64,000 nt of DNA from Pseudomonas sp. ISL-84 (GTDB lineage: Bacteria > Bacillota > Bacilli > Bacillales > Cytobacillaceae): assembly GCA_018613035.1 (NCBI GenBank), contig JAGGRA010000050.1, forward strand, positions 21,752 through 85,751. The letters run 5' to 3'. Position 1 is the first letter of the stretch; every line of letters starts with the position of its first letter. Made by a program: the position numbers and the translations under genes. Positions 6,509 to 15,652 of the stretch are shown one piece after another. The notes under the pieces are model-generated. The model was not told the DNA's origin and ran no database searches. It saw nothing but the letters and a program-made list of their open reading frames with translations.

Positions 6509-8068
6509 CTATCTGCCTACAACGCCCATGCCGTTGATGATTTTATCGAGCATTTCATCGACCACCGTAATATTGCGGGCCGAAGCATTGTAGGCATGTT
6601 GGAATCTAATCATATTGGTCATTTCTTCATCTAATGAAACCGCGCTGACGGATTGCCTGTTCTGTTCAACCGAGTCTGCGAGAATCGAAGAGTTTTTCAA
6701 ATCCTTTTTGGCGCTTTGGGAATCTACGCCCATCCGGCCTATGATTCCTGAATAATAGGAATCAAGGCTGCCGCTTAATTGGGCCTTTTCATCTGGAGAC
6801 AGAGAGGTATATTCATTAAAACTCTTCTTTCGCAAATCCGCCAATTCCTGTGCATTGGCGTTATCTCCTGAAGCACCGCTTGCTTTGCCTGCAGCGATTT
6901 TAGTAGAGTCATCCAATATCGCCTGATTAACCTTAATGGATTGAGCCGCATTTACAGACGTGAATTGGAAAAAGTCCAATCCTGATGGATCAGCTGCTCC
7001 AAGGGCGAATCCATTTTTATGAATCTCATTAAACTCCCTGGCAAATGCCTCAGCCATCTTATTCAGCTTATCCAGCATTTCCGGATAGATTCCTTTCGAG
7101 CCGCCTTCTGTCTCGTACCCATAGCTTTTTATCAGACCGGCCAGCCCTCCTGAGAGATTGCTAAAATCAGAGATATTACTCTCTCCAATTTTCAATCCCG
7201 CTACCAATCCGCTGTCAGGGTTCTTTTCAAGTTCCACTTTACTGATACCCACGACACCTGACTCTTTGGTTGCAGATACCAGGTTTATAGGGGGATCGAA
7301 CGACTTCCCATCCTGCTGCACGATTTCAATATTATATAATCCATCAGCAATCTTCTTTGCGTTGCCATAATTATCAGGGGTCACTTTGGACACCTTTACA
7401 TTTACCAGACTTGAAAGACTATCAACAAGCATATCGCGTTCATCATACAGGTCATTCGGAAGATAGCCATGCGGCTCTACCGCAGCAATCTGTTTGTTAA
7501 GATGATCAATTTGCGCCACAATCGAATTTATTTCTTCTACTTTCACTTCAGCCTGGCTGCCGATATCATCCTGCACTCTTGTTAATGAGTTATAGTAATA
7601 ATTAAGCGTGTCGGCGACCATTTGTCCGGATGCAGCCACTACATCACGGGCACCGGTGTTTTCAGTATGGCTGGATAGATCCTGAAGTGCGTTCCAAAAT
7701 TTCTCGAGCGTGCTATGCAGTCCGCTTTCGGATGGTTCATTCATAATCTCTTCCATCTTGGTAAGGGATTCGCTCATGGAACCGTAATAGCCCATTTTGG
7801 TGTTCTCTGTCCTAAATTGAACATCCAGGAAGGATTCCCTTATGCGCTGGACGCTTCCGGCTTCAACACCCGTTCCCATTTGGCCTGGCAGCTGCGGGCG
7901 GTTCATGCCGACAGATGGGTAAGGAGTTGTCTGTGTAAAATTAATCCGCTGCCGGGAATAGCCGGGCGTGTTTGCGTTTGAAATGTTATGGCCTGTTGTA
8001 TGTAAAGCACTTTGCTGGGTAAACATGCCGCGGCGGGCCGTTTCAAGTCCCATAAAGGTTGAACGCAT
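6509..8068 (-). CDS. flgK: Flagellar hook-associated protein FlgK
   Basis: 519 residues, HAP1. The N-terminus carries the rod/hook motif (LETARRGMFTQQSALHTTGH, then NISNANTPGYSRQR), followed by the D0/D1 helical domains and a variable centre. The C-terminus VSLDEEMTNMIRFQHAYNAS is the standard HAP1/hook signature. FlgN, encoded just upstream, is its export chaperone. Confidence 0.97.
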   Translation of the reverse strand: MRSTFMGLETARRGMFTQQSALHTTGHNISNANTPGYSRQRINFTQTTPYPSVGMNRPQLPGQMGTGVEAGSVQRIRESFLDVQFRTENTKMGYYGSMSESLTKMEEIMNEPSESGLHSTLEKFWNALQDLSSHTENTGARDVVAASGQMVADTLNYYYNSLTRVQDDIGSQAEVKVEEINSIVAQIDHLNKQIAAVEPHGYLPNDLYDERDMLVDSLSSLVNVKVSKVTPDNYGNAKKIADGLYNIEIVQQDGKSFDPPINLVSATKESGVVGISKVELEKNPDSGLVAGLKIGESNISDFSNLSGGLAGLIKSYGYETEGGSKGIYPEMLDKLNKMAEAFAREFNEIHKNGFALGAADPSGLDFFQFTSVNAAQSIKVNQAILDDSTKIAAGKASGASGDNANAQELADLRKKSFNEYTSLSPDEKAQLSGSLDSYYSGIIGRMGVDSQSAKKDLKNSSILADSVEQNRQSVSAVSLDEEMTNMIRFQHAYNASARNITVVDEMLDKIINGMGVVGR

Positions 8069-8086
8069 GTTTGTTCCTCCGTTCTG

Positions 8087-8569
8087 CTACACTTTCGAGT
8101 TAAAGATGCCTGGGGTGTTCTTTTCGGATGATTTCTTTTTTGCCGGCGGGCCGTAGTTCATGTTTTCCGGCTGCGGCCTTAAGAGATTCATAGAGACATT
8201 GACAAACTGCAGGGAATGATGGACAAGCTGCTGGTTCAGGTAATTCTGTTCCTTTAATTCGTATACCAGCTCAGTCAGCTCTTTTGCTATCGTCTCCAGC
8301 TTGATCTGTTCATCCTGTGAAAGGAAAGCCATGCAATCTGAAACTGTTGGGTTCTCCATCCCGGCAGCAATCATCTTTGCCGCTTTCTGACGTTCCTTTT
8401 CCATCCGGTCAATCGCAGCTATATGCGTTTGCTCATCCTTCAGCATCTGGTTCAGGGCGTCCATGTCGCCGTTCTTAATGATGTCTGTCTTTTTGACGGC
8501 AAGCTCATAAAGGCTTTTATGCAGCTTGAGCAGTTTTTCCATGGTTGTGATTAGCGTTTCGGCGGACAT
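8087..8569 (-). CDS. flgN: Flagellar export chaperone FlgN
   Basis: 160 residues, almost entirely alpha-helical and charged, as expected for the chaperone of FlgK and FlgL. The motif MEKLLKLHKSLYELAVKKTD near the start and LNQQLVHHSLQFVNVSMNLL near the end fit the FlgN family (YvyG in B. subtilis). The site GGGGAGGG precedes ATG. Spacing is tight on both sides (16 bases from flgM, 18 to flgK), consistent with one operon. Confidence 0.9.
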   Translation of the reverse strand: MSAETLITTMEKLLKLHKSLYELAVKKTDIIKNGDMDALNQMLKDEQTHIAAIDRMEKERQKAAKMIAAGMENPTVSDCMAFLSQDEQIKLETIAKELTELVYELKEQNYLNQQLVHHSLQFVNVSMNLLRPQPENMNYGPPAKKKSSEKNTPGIFNSKV

Positions 8570-8585
8570 GCCTGTTCCCTCCCCT

Positions 8586-8852
8586 TTATTTTTTCGAATA
8601 GAAGCTGGCTATGCTTTTTGCTAATTCTTTTGGATTTATTTTATACGTGCCGTTCTCTACCTGAATTTTAAGCTCTTCTACCTTTGCTTTGCGGTTTTCA
8701 CTCAGCTGTGATACCTGCTGCATTTCCTTGGCAGTGGAGCTGATTTCGATTTTATCTGAAGCAGTCTTCGCTGGTTTGCTCGTGCTTTCAAGCTTATTCA
8801 TTTGTCGTTTGTACGGATTCACACCTGAAGGTCCAAAGTTATTAATTTTCAT
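8586..8852 (-). CDS. flgM: Anti-sigma-D factor FlgM
   Basis: 88 residues. The N-terminus MKINNFGPSGVNPYKRQMNK and the C-terminal helices (KVEELKIQVENGTYKINPKE and the following LAKSIASFYSKK) match FlgM. The C-terminal half binds and inhibits sigma-D until hook completion lets FlgM be exported. A near-perfect sigma-D promoter lies immediately upstream, giving the usual autoregulatory loop. Confidence 0.94.
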   Translation of the reverse strand: MKINNFGPSGVNPYKRQMNKLESTSKPAKTASDKIEISSTAKEMQQVSQLSENRKAKVEELKIQVENGTYKINPKELAKSIASFYSKK

Positions 8853-8896
8853 AGGTATCCCTCACTTTCATTCCGGTCGATTTCAATCTAATTCTA

Positions 8897-8923
8897 TTAT
8901 CGGCTATAGATGCGGTTTCTTTA
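8897..8923 (-). promoter_or_regulatory. Sigma-D promoter for flgM
   Basis: TAAA, exactly 15 bases, then GCCGATAA, 45 bases before the flgM ATG on the minus strand. It drives flgM-flgN-flgK-flgL separately from yvyF, which ends in a terminator just upstream. Confidence 0.9.
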
Positions 8924-8966
8924 AATATTAATTTATGTTTGGTAAAAAATACATCTAAAAGCCTAT

Positions 8967-8998
8967 AGAAAAGGCTATGTGCACCTGACACATAGCCT
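8967..8998 (-). terminator. Terminator after yvyF
   Basis: Perfect 10-bp stem AGGCTATGTG/CACATAGCCT with seven-base loop, then a T run on the minus strand. The 5' arm starts inside the yvyF stop codon. Confidence 0.85.
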
Positions 8999-9428
8999 AA
9001 TACCGCCCCTTTAGTTTTTCATCTACCACAAAATAAGTCGCGTTTTTCTCTTTCTTTAACATTTCTTTTCTCCGTTGTTCCTCAGCGGTAAATTGCTGAA
9101 GATCCTTCCTCAGTTCCTCAGCACAGCTCCCGCAAATCTTTCCTTCGCGAATGCTTGTCCCGCATTTTTCGCACGGATAGCCGAGATTTGGAAAGTGAGC
9201 AAGCTTTAATCGCCCGCTTTTAATAAATTTCAAAATAAGCTCTTCTTCAACTCCGGTCGCTTCCACAACCTCCAGCAGCTTCGCTGTCCGATTCTCCCGC
9301 TTGCGGATAAATTGATAAACCGTTTCGTATATCTTTTCTTCCTCTTTCCAGCAATCCTGGCAGATTTCGCGGAATTGATTTTTTACAAAAAGGCCGTCGC
9401 ATTTTGGACAGTTTGATAACTCAGCCAT
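8997..9428 (-). CDS. yvyF: Flagellar operon zinc-ribbon protein YvyF (TIGR03826-like)
   Basis: 143 residues. An N-terminal zinc ribbon (CPKC ... CQDC), a middle winged-helix-like stretch (LLEVVEATGVEEELILKFIK) and a C-terminal second ribbon (CEKC ... CGSC) match YvyF, which sits between comFC and flgM in Bacillus. ATG 9428 is chosen because AAAGGGAG precedes it; the longer frame to 9464 has no site. Its role is not established; the architecture suggests nucleic-acid or regulator binding. Confidence 0.85.
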   Translation of the reverse strand: MAELSNCPKCDGLFVKNQFREICQDCWKEEEKIYETVYQFIRKRENRTAKLLEVVEATGVEEELILKFIKSGRLKLAHFPNLGYPCEKCGTSIREGKICGSCAEELRKDLQQFTAEEQRRKEMLKKEKNATYFVVDEKLKGRY

Positions 9429-9497
9429 GATGATTCTCCCTTTCCTGTTATCTTCTGACAACATTATAGCTCGAAGAAAAGGAGAATTATAGAAAAA

Positions 9498-12400
9498 TTA
9501 ATCAAAATACATGTGGCTGCTGCTAATTTGGATGAAACGGCATTCCGGGACCATGGAGTGTTTTTTCAGCTGGATTTGCAGTTTATTCAGCATGGTAACC
9601 AGTTCTGACCTTTGATTTTCATCCAATATAAATTGGAAGCCATAGTTATTGAGGGTATCGGATATCTCCTCTTTCCAGACGATGAACCCTGTAAAGGACA
9701 CGGTTTCTCCCAGTATTTCTGTTTCAATCTTTAAAATAATATCCTGTCTGACTGGCAATTTGATTGGGGATAAGAACTTAACCCCACCCGGGCCCATGTC
9801 TTCGATTAAGATCTCAGTCGTTCCCATTTCGACTTTCTTGTTATTGAGCTTCAGGATCGTCATATCGGCTCCAAGCGGATAGGGAAATTCTACACGGAAG
9901 AATTTCCTCAGCTTTTTAAAGACATTCTCCCTTTGGGCATCCTTAGGCTTTAGCATTCCAGCTGCTAGCTTTTGTTCGAAGATATTGTGCGGCAGAGGTT
10001 TGCTGAAAAGGAAGCCTTGAATTTGGTCACATTCCTTTTGCCTTAAGAATTGATATTGCTCAAAGGTTTCGACCCCTTCTGCAACAACCTCCATATTCAG
10101 CCCATGTGCCAGCTGAATAAGATTGGCAGTGATCACGGTATCTTCAGGGCTTTTATCCATGTTCTGAATAAAGGATTTATCAATTTTTAAGACATCAAAC
10201 TTATACTGTTTCAGCTGGGTGATGGAGGAATAGCCCGTTCCGAAATCGTCCAGGGCAATTTTCACACCCATTTCGCCCAGCTCTGTTAAGGCTGATATTA
10301 CATTCTCCGAGTAGTTAATCAGCGAAGACTCGGTTAATTCGAGCTCGATCAAGTTCGGTTCGATTCCATGTTGTGTAACGGCGCTTTTAAAAACAGACAC
10401 CAGATCATTTTTTAAAAAGCGCTGCGGAGATATATTGACTGAGATCGGAACGACATGAAGACCTTTTTTCTTCCATTCCTGAATCTTTTCACAGACTTTC
10501 CATATCACATAATCGCCAATATCCAGAATCAGCCCTGATTCCTCCGCTACCGGGATGAATTCAGCCGGAGATACTCTCCCCCAATCCGGATGATTCCACC
10601 TAATCAAGGCTTCTGCACTTAAAATACGGCCCGTTTTTGTATCCACTCTTGGCTGGTATTCAAGATATAATTCATTATTTTTCAAGGCTTCCCGCATATC
10701 GCGTTCAAGGGTAAAAAGCTTGTAGGCTTGGATATCCATGGAGGAATTATATACCTGATAGCTGTTTTTCCCTCTTTGTTTGGCATGGTAGAGGGCAGCA
10801 TCTGCGTTTCGGATGATCTCTTCCGCCGTTTTGCCGTTATTGGGGTAAATGCTTATGCCGATTGTGGAGTTTATATACAGTTCATAGCTGTCAATGATAT
10901 AAGAATTTGAAGTCGACCGGGTGATTTCCTGAGCTAACCGTGTAGGCTCTTCAATGCTATGAAACCCCTCCATGATAATCGCGAATTCATCCCCGTTGAT
11001 TCTTGCTGCCATCTGGCTGCCTTTAAGCGATTTTACTATTCTTTGAGAAACCTGCTTTAAGAGTTCATCCCCGACTGCATTGCCTAATGTGTCATTAATA
11101 TGCTTTAACCGCTCCATTTCAAAAAACATAACAGCGAATTTTGCCTGAGTGCCGGTTTCCAGCAGACTGTTCAGCTTCTCGTCAAAGGATCTTCGATTCG
11201 GCAGCCCTGTTAAATAATCATGAAAAGCCATATGCCTCATCTTCTCTTCCAGCCTCTTGGATTCTGTAATATCGGCAACAAAGCCATCTGCCTGAATTAA
11301 TTCCCCTTCTTCATTCAAAATCGGAATGGCATCAACATTCACCCATTTTTGCTCACCGGATTTATGGAGAATACGATATTGATAGCGGATGCTTTTCCCT
11401 TCCTTCAGCTTCTCCCGCTCTGAGGAGACCCCTGGCCTATCCTCGGGCAGAATGATCCTGTTCCATAACTCAAAATCAGTTATAAAATCCTCTGCCGTAT
11501 AGCCAAAGATGCCTACTACTCCCCTTGAGAAGTGAAGGACCTTTCTATTTATTAAATCAGCAGAATAGATTCCTACATCAAGATTTTCATAGATTTGCGC
11601 TATTTTACGTTCGTTCTCATAAAGCTTCTCTTCAATCTGCCGTTTCTCGGTTATGTCCTGAACCGTTGCGACAATTTTAGGGAATTGATGCTCATCAAGG
11701 AAACTTGCTTTATGCTGAATATATCGCTCCTGCCCATCCTTCCTTAAAATGCGGCACTCGATTACCGCACTTCTTTTTTCATTCAAAAGCCTATTAAACT
11801 GTATTTTAAAAGCAGTCCGATCTTCCGGATGGATATAGCCTAAATAAGCATCAAATGTTGGGACGAATCCCTCTTGGGGATCAATGCCAAAAATCCGAAA
11901 CAATTGCAGAGACCAAAATCCCCTATCCTTCTCCACGTCATACTCAAGACTCCCAATATTGGCGACCATCTGGGCACGATTAAGGCTATCCTTGATCTTT
12001 TCCAGCTCCCTTTGCTGTTGAATAAAGCTGGTTATATCCTTTGCAATCCCAAAAACACCCTTAATTTGGCCATTAACTTTAATGGGAACATTTGTGACTT
12101 GTACATCTACCAAATCATGATCCCTCTTAACCCCAACACTATGATAGGTTTGCGGGCTGCCTTGAAGGGCTTTTTGAAAATGCTCAACAGTCGTATCCAA
12201 ATACTCTTCTGCAATAACATCCCGAAAGGAACCGGACAAATACTCGGGAGAACCTCCGAGCAGCTCCTCTAAAGAATCATTGTACTCTGAAAAATTCCCC
12301 TCTGGATCCAGTGTATAAATAGCATCGGGATGATAATCAAAAAGGGACTTGTACTTTTGATTCTGCAGCTCCAATGTCTCTTTCAAGTTCTCTTCTCTTG

Positions 12401-12803
12401 TAATATCCTTCGAAATGCCAATGGCACCAATGATCTGCTTATCTTTATAAACGGGGATGGATATATTATTCACTTTTAGTAAATGACCTTTTTTATGAAA
12501 AATTGAAAAGATCGTATTTTTCGCTCTCCCTTTTAAAACCTGCTGAAATGCACTCAAAACACCCGGGATCTCTTCCTCATTGATAAAAGAAGAAATATCG
12601 GCGCCTATAATCTCATCCTTCGTGAACCCGGTGATGCTATATGTACTTTTGTTTACTTCGATTATGTTTCCTTTAAGGTCAGTAATATAAGTCATATCGG
12701 GATTATGAATAAATAGGGTCCGAAAGATAGCGGGATCTTCAATATCCAGATTGACGATCTCATCCATTGGCTTCCTGCTAAATCGAGTAAATAATTTGTT
12801 CAA
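9498..12803 (-). CDS. Multi-PAS GGDEF/EAL/PilZ c-di-GMP signalling protein
   Basis: About 1101 residues, no membrane segments. Order: four PAS domains (roughly 20-515), GGDEF (about 525-685), EAL (about 695-940), PilZ-like (about 960-1090). The cyclase motif reads NGDEF instead of GGDEF (ARINGDEFAI), so activity is plausible but not certain. The EAL half looks intact: AEALIRW, ALDDFGTGYSS, VVAEGVET and IQGFLFSKPLP. The C-terminal domain has FFRVEFPYPLGADM and EDMGPGGVKF, resembling PilZ c-di-GMP binding. Start: TTG 12803 has AAAGGAAAGGA 9 bases ahead; longer ATG options lack one. It is inserted between yvyF and comFC, which are adjacent in B. subtilis. Probable role: cytoplasmic control of the motile/sessile switch. 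Confidence 0.88.
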   Translation of the reverse strand: MNKLFTRFSRKPMDEIVNLDIEDPAIFRTLFIHNPDMTYITDLKGNIIEVNKSTYSITGFTKDEIIGADISSFINEEEIPGVLSAFQQVLKGRAKNTIFSIFHKKGHLLKVNNISIPVYKDKQIIGAIGISKDITREENLKETLELQNQKYKSLFDYHPDAIYTLDPEGNFSEYNDSLEELLGGSPEYLSGSFRDVIAEEYLDTTVEHFQKALQGSPQTYHSVGVKRDHDLVDVQVTNVPIKVNGQIKGVFGIAKDITSFIQQQRELEKIKDSLNRAQMVANIGSLEYDVEKDRGFWSLQLFRIFGIDPQEGFVPTFDAYLGYIHPEDRTAFKIQFNRLLNEKRSAVIECRILRKDGQERYIQHKASFLDEHQFPKIVATVQDITEKRQIEEKLYENERKIAQIYENLDVGIYSADLINRKVLHFSRGVVGIFGYTAEDFITDFELWNRIILPEDRPGVSSEREKLKEGKSIRYQYRILHKSGEQKWVNVDAIPILNEEGELIQADGFVADITESKRLEEKMRHMAFHDYLTGLPNRRSFDEKLNSLLETGTQAKFAVMFFEMERLKHINDTLGNAVGDELLKQVSQRIVKSLKGSQMAARINGDEFAIIMEGFHSIEEPTRLAQEITRSTSNSYIIDSYELYINSTIGISIYPNNGKTAEEIIRNADAALYHAKQRGKNSYQVYNSSMDIQAYKLFTLERDMREALKNNELYLEYQPRVDTKTGRILSAEALIRWNHPDWGRVSPAEFIPVAEESGLILDIGDYVIWKVCEKIQEWKKKGLHVVPISVNISPQRFLKNDLVSVFKSAVTQHGIEPNLIELELTESSLINYSENVISALTELGEMGVKIALDDFGTGYSSITQLKQYKFDVLKIDKSFIQNMDKSPEDTVITANLIQLAHGLNMEVVAEGVETFEQYQFLRQKECDQIQGFLFSKPLPHNIFEQKLAAGMLKPKDAQRENVFKKLRKFFRVEFPYPLGADMTILKLNNKKVEMGTTEILIEDMGPGGVKFLSPIKLPVRQDIILKIETEILGETVSFTGFIVWKEEISDTLNNYGFQFILDENQRSELVTMLNKLQIQLKKHSMVPECRFIQISSSHMYFD

Positions 12804-13014
12804 TGCATAACGTCCTTTCCTTTTAAAAAGGCAAATGAGGAAAGTGTTCATTTTTCTATGCAACCCGGCTGCCATGGCAGGAACCTGCTTTAGGCCCGCA
12901 GCTTTGCGTCTTTTACTTTCGTAAAATTTGCCCTTAATTAGAATATGTTACCATATGACGTTAGCACTATGAACAGATTGTTAACAATTAATGTAAATGA
13001 AAGTTTTTCCATTT

Positions 13015-13722
13015 TTAACCTCGTGCGATTGTGACTGAGCTAACGGAAGCCGCTCCTGTTACTTTCAGCACTTTCGCGGCATGGTATAAGGTAGAGCCGG
13101 TTGTATAGATATCATCCATGAGGAGAATTTTTTTGTCTCGAATGTCTGTATTCGGAATGAGCTGGAAGACCTGCTGGAGATGGATTCGCTCTTTTCGTGA
13201 TTTTTTGGATTGTTTTTCGGAGTGGGTGCGCTGAAGGACTTCTGTTGATGCAAATCCCGCCTCCTGGAATAGTGCAGCTGACTGATTGAATCCTCTTTCA
13301 TAAAGCCGCTCAGGACTTAATGGGATAGGGACAAGCAGATCGAAGGCGAGCGTTTGCAGCTTTGCTTTTATAAAAGGAGAGAACGCTTTGGCAAGGATAT
13401 AATCTCCTCGGAATTTATATTGGGCAATGACTTCTTTTAGGAAGTCATCGTATAGGAAAAGGGAGTGGTTGCTCTCAAGGCAATGGCCCCACTCCGGATC
13501 CTCATTCCATTTTAGACAGTCCCGGCAAAGGTTTCCGGTACGAAATTGCGGTTCTAATTGACTGAACGGACGGCTGCACTTTTCGCAGGTTTCCCCTTGG
13601 ATAAAAGAGAGTTTTTCGGTGCAATTCATGCACAGGTGATCTTCTTTTGGCCTGGACCAAAGAGTCGACCAGCTTACTACTAGGGTGATTTCTTCGTGGC
13701 AAATGAGACAATTAATAATCAA
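13015..13722 (-). CDS. comFC: Competence protein ComFC, phosphoribosyltransferase family
   Basis: 235 residues. N-terminal Cys pairs (CLIC, CMNC, CEKC, CRDC) form a zinc-binding region. The type I phosphoribosyltransferase PRPP loop ILLMDDIYTTGSTL is near the C-terminus. ComFC proteins are needed for DNA uptake in competence. The start overlaps the comFA end by 11 bases, indicating coupling. comFB, which lies between comFA and comFC in B. subtilis, is absent. Confidence 0.92.
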   Translation of the reverse strand: MIINCLICHEEITLVVSWSTLWSRPKEDHLCMNCTEKLSFIQGETCEKCSRPFSQLEPQFRTGNLCRDCLKWNEDPEWGHCLESNHSLFLYDDFLKEVIAQYKFRGDYILAKAFSPFIKAKLQTLAFDLLVPIPLSPERLYERGFNQSAALFQEAGFASTEVLQRTHSEKQSKKSRKERIHLQQVFQLIPNTDIRDKKILLMDDIYTTGSTLYHAAKVLKVTGAASVSSVTIARG

Positions 13723-15208
13723 TCAGTCCTTTCTTTCTGGCTTCTATATTCATTTGGAGGATTTGTTTACGTGCTTGAACCATGTTTTCTGTTTTGCCGT
13801 AGTGGAAAAAGGTTATATCGCCAGCGGGAAATTGCGCGCTTCTCCCAGCCCTGCCGGCGATCTGGACAAGGGCACTTTCTGTAAAAATGCGGTCTTCTGC
13901 TCCTAGAACGGCTACATCAATATTGGGGAAGGTTACGCCTCTTTCCAGAATGGTTGTGGTTAAAAGCATCGGGATCTCTTTGTCGCGCATGGCTTGGACC
14001 TTGCTTTTTCGGTCTGGATCTTCCGCGTGAACCGCTTCAATTTTCGGGTGGAGTTTCTTGAGGATAGTTAGGACTGTTTCCATCTTATCGATTTTTGGGA
14101 GGAACAGCAGGCATTGCTTTTGGGTTTCGAGCCGCTTTTTGATCCATTGGGTGACTGGCGGCGGAAGCTTGTCCTTTTTGAGAGCTTTTTCCCAGTTGCC
14201 GCACCATTTGAAGGCTGGAGCTGGTAAAGGGTGACGGTGATATCTTGCGGGGATGGTGACAAAATCTCTCTTCCCGCTCCGGCATTCATTTTGCCATTTC
14301 CGGTTTGGAGTTGCTGTTAGGCTGATCATCGAGGAGAGGTCTTTGCGGGCTTGGCGGACAGCATATTGCAGGCTTTCGTCTGCCGTGTACGGAAAGGCGT
14401 CTACTTCATCCACGATGACGGTATCGAAGGCTTTATAGAAACGGAGAAGCTGGTGAGTGGTGGCGATGGTTAGCGGAGCCTGGAGATGGCGGTCTTCACT
14501 GCCACCGTAGAGGACGGCAACTTGGATACCGGGGAAGACTGCTTTTAGACGAGGTCCAAGCTCAAGGACCACATCAGTCCGCGGAGTGGCAATGCAGACT
14601 CTTTTTCCAGATGCGAGGGCCGTGCTGATTCCATCGAAAAGCACTTCTGTTTTCCCGGCTCCGCATACGGCCCATACGAGGAGTTCTTTATTAACTTGGA
14701 TAGCCTGCTTTACTCGATCAGAGGCAGCCTGCTGCCCATCTGAAAGCTTGCCGTTCCAAACTAAAGAATCCTGAGCTATCACCTCGTCCTGCTCTGTCCC
14801 CCGCCAGCTAATCAAAGGTGCACAAGCACCCACCCTCCCCATCATGATGCACTTCCGGCAATAGGTACAACCCTTCTCACCGCAGCGCGCACAGGGAAAG
14901 CTGGCAAAAAGCGAGAGATCCTGATTGCCGCACCTCGCACAGGCAATCTTATTATTCTCTTTACTAATGCCTTTTCTGTAAAGAATGTGGCCGTTTTCAT
15001 AGTGTTGCTGGATTTCTTCCAGGGGGAAAGGCAGATCATCCATTAGAAGCTGTTTTCCGTGAAGTAATTGCTGGAGTTCTTTGTTAAAAGGGAAAGTTTG
15101 ATTAAGCGGTGGCTCTGGAGTGGTCTTAATCGAGGTAATTGGGAGGCTGTCTGGAGGGGGTTCGTTAACATGTGGAGATAGCTTAATGCTTCTTAAAGTA
15201 AATCTCAA
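13712..15208 (-). CDS. comFA: Late competence DNA helicase/translocase ComFA
   Basis: 498 residues. A four-cysteine zinc motif (CARCG, CTYCRKC) comes before the helicase core. Core motifs: GAGKTEVL (Walker A), DEVD (Walker B), SLTATP (motif III) and QIAGRAGR (motif VI). It is a DEAD/DEAH-like ATPase that drives single-stranded DNA import. TTG 15208 is the start, with GAGGTGA six bases upstream. No hairpin terminator separates it from comFC. Confidence 0.94.
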   Translation of the reverse strand: MRFTLRSIKLSPHVNEPPPDSLPITSIKTTPEPPLNQTFPFNKELQQLLHGKQLLMDDLPFPLEEIQQHYENGHILYRKGISKENNKIACARCGNQDLSLFASFPCARCGEKGCTYCRKCIMMGRVGACAPLISWRGTEQDEVIAQDSLVWNGKLSDGQQAASDRVKQAIQVNKELLVWAVCGAGKTEVLFDGISTALASGKRVCIATPRTDVVLELGPRLKAVFPGIQVAVLYGGSEDRHLQAPLTIATTHQLLRFYKAFDTVIVDEVDAFPYTADESLQYAVRQARKDLSSMISLTATPNRKWQNECRSGKRDFVTIPARYHRHPLPAPAFKWCGNWEKALKKDKLPPPVTQWIKKRLETQKQCLLFLPKIDKMETVLTILKKLHPKIEAVHAEDPDRKSKVQAMRDKEIPMLLTTTILERGVTFPNIDVAVLGAEDRIFTESALVQIAGRAGRSAQFPAGDITFFHYGKTENMVQARKQILQMNIEARKKGLIDY

Positions 15209-15288
15209 AAAATCACCTCATTATTTTTTAGGTAGGCTTTTTCGTAAAGTTTGTTGCTTTCGGGTAAGCTAACTTAGTTTGAGCTCTG

Positions 15289-15513
15289 AGTTGATTGTAG
15301 CGGAGGGCACTTGATCCTCGAAAATGCATTCGCATTTTCTTCGTGCGGTGTCTATTCAAGGAAGTTTATTCAATGTCCTGCGGGAAGTGAGGGAGTGGGA
15401 GACCCCACAGGCGAAGCCGAGGAGGCTCCCATTCCTCCCCGCGGAAAGCAAGTGACCGCAGCGGAAATCAACGGGCAGAATTTATAAGTGAAAACAATAA
15501 TCTTTGAAGAAAG
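15289..15513. repeat. Dispersed intergenic repeat with a nested hairpin insertion
   Basis: Same family as 5417-5592 and same orientation. Its left half is interrupted at about 15318-15379 by a segment with an 8-bp hairpin (GAAAATGC/GCATTTTC) that other copies lack. It fills most of the 443-base gap between comFA and degV; the rest holds the degV terminator and nothing else I recognise. Confidence 0.8.
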
Positions 15514-15611
15514 AGACTTTTGATAAAAAGAATAACTATCTTCTACTCTTCAATTTTGCCATTCTACAACCCAGTTGTTCAAGTCCATTCGCGTATTTCA
15601 CAATATAGACA

Positions 15612-15652
15612 AAAAGAAAGCACCATCCTCTTTAAAAGATGGCGCCTTCTTT
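15612..15652 (-). terminator. Terminator after degV
   Basis: Hairpin GCGCCATC/GATGGTGC (one G-U pair) followed by a T-rich run on the minus strand, directly after the degV stop. Confidence 0.75.

Noticed and set aside
11874..12272. 132-codon plus-strand frame
   Set aside because: Antisense to the PAS region of the GGDEF/EAL protein.
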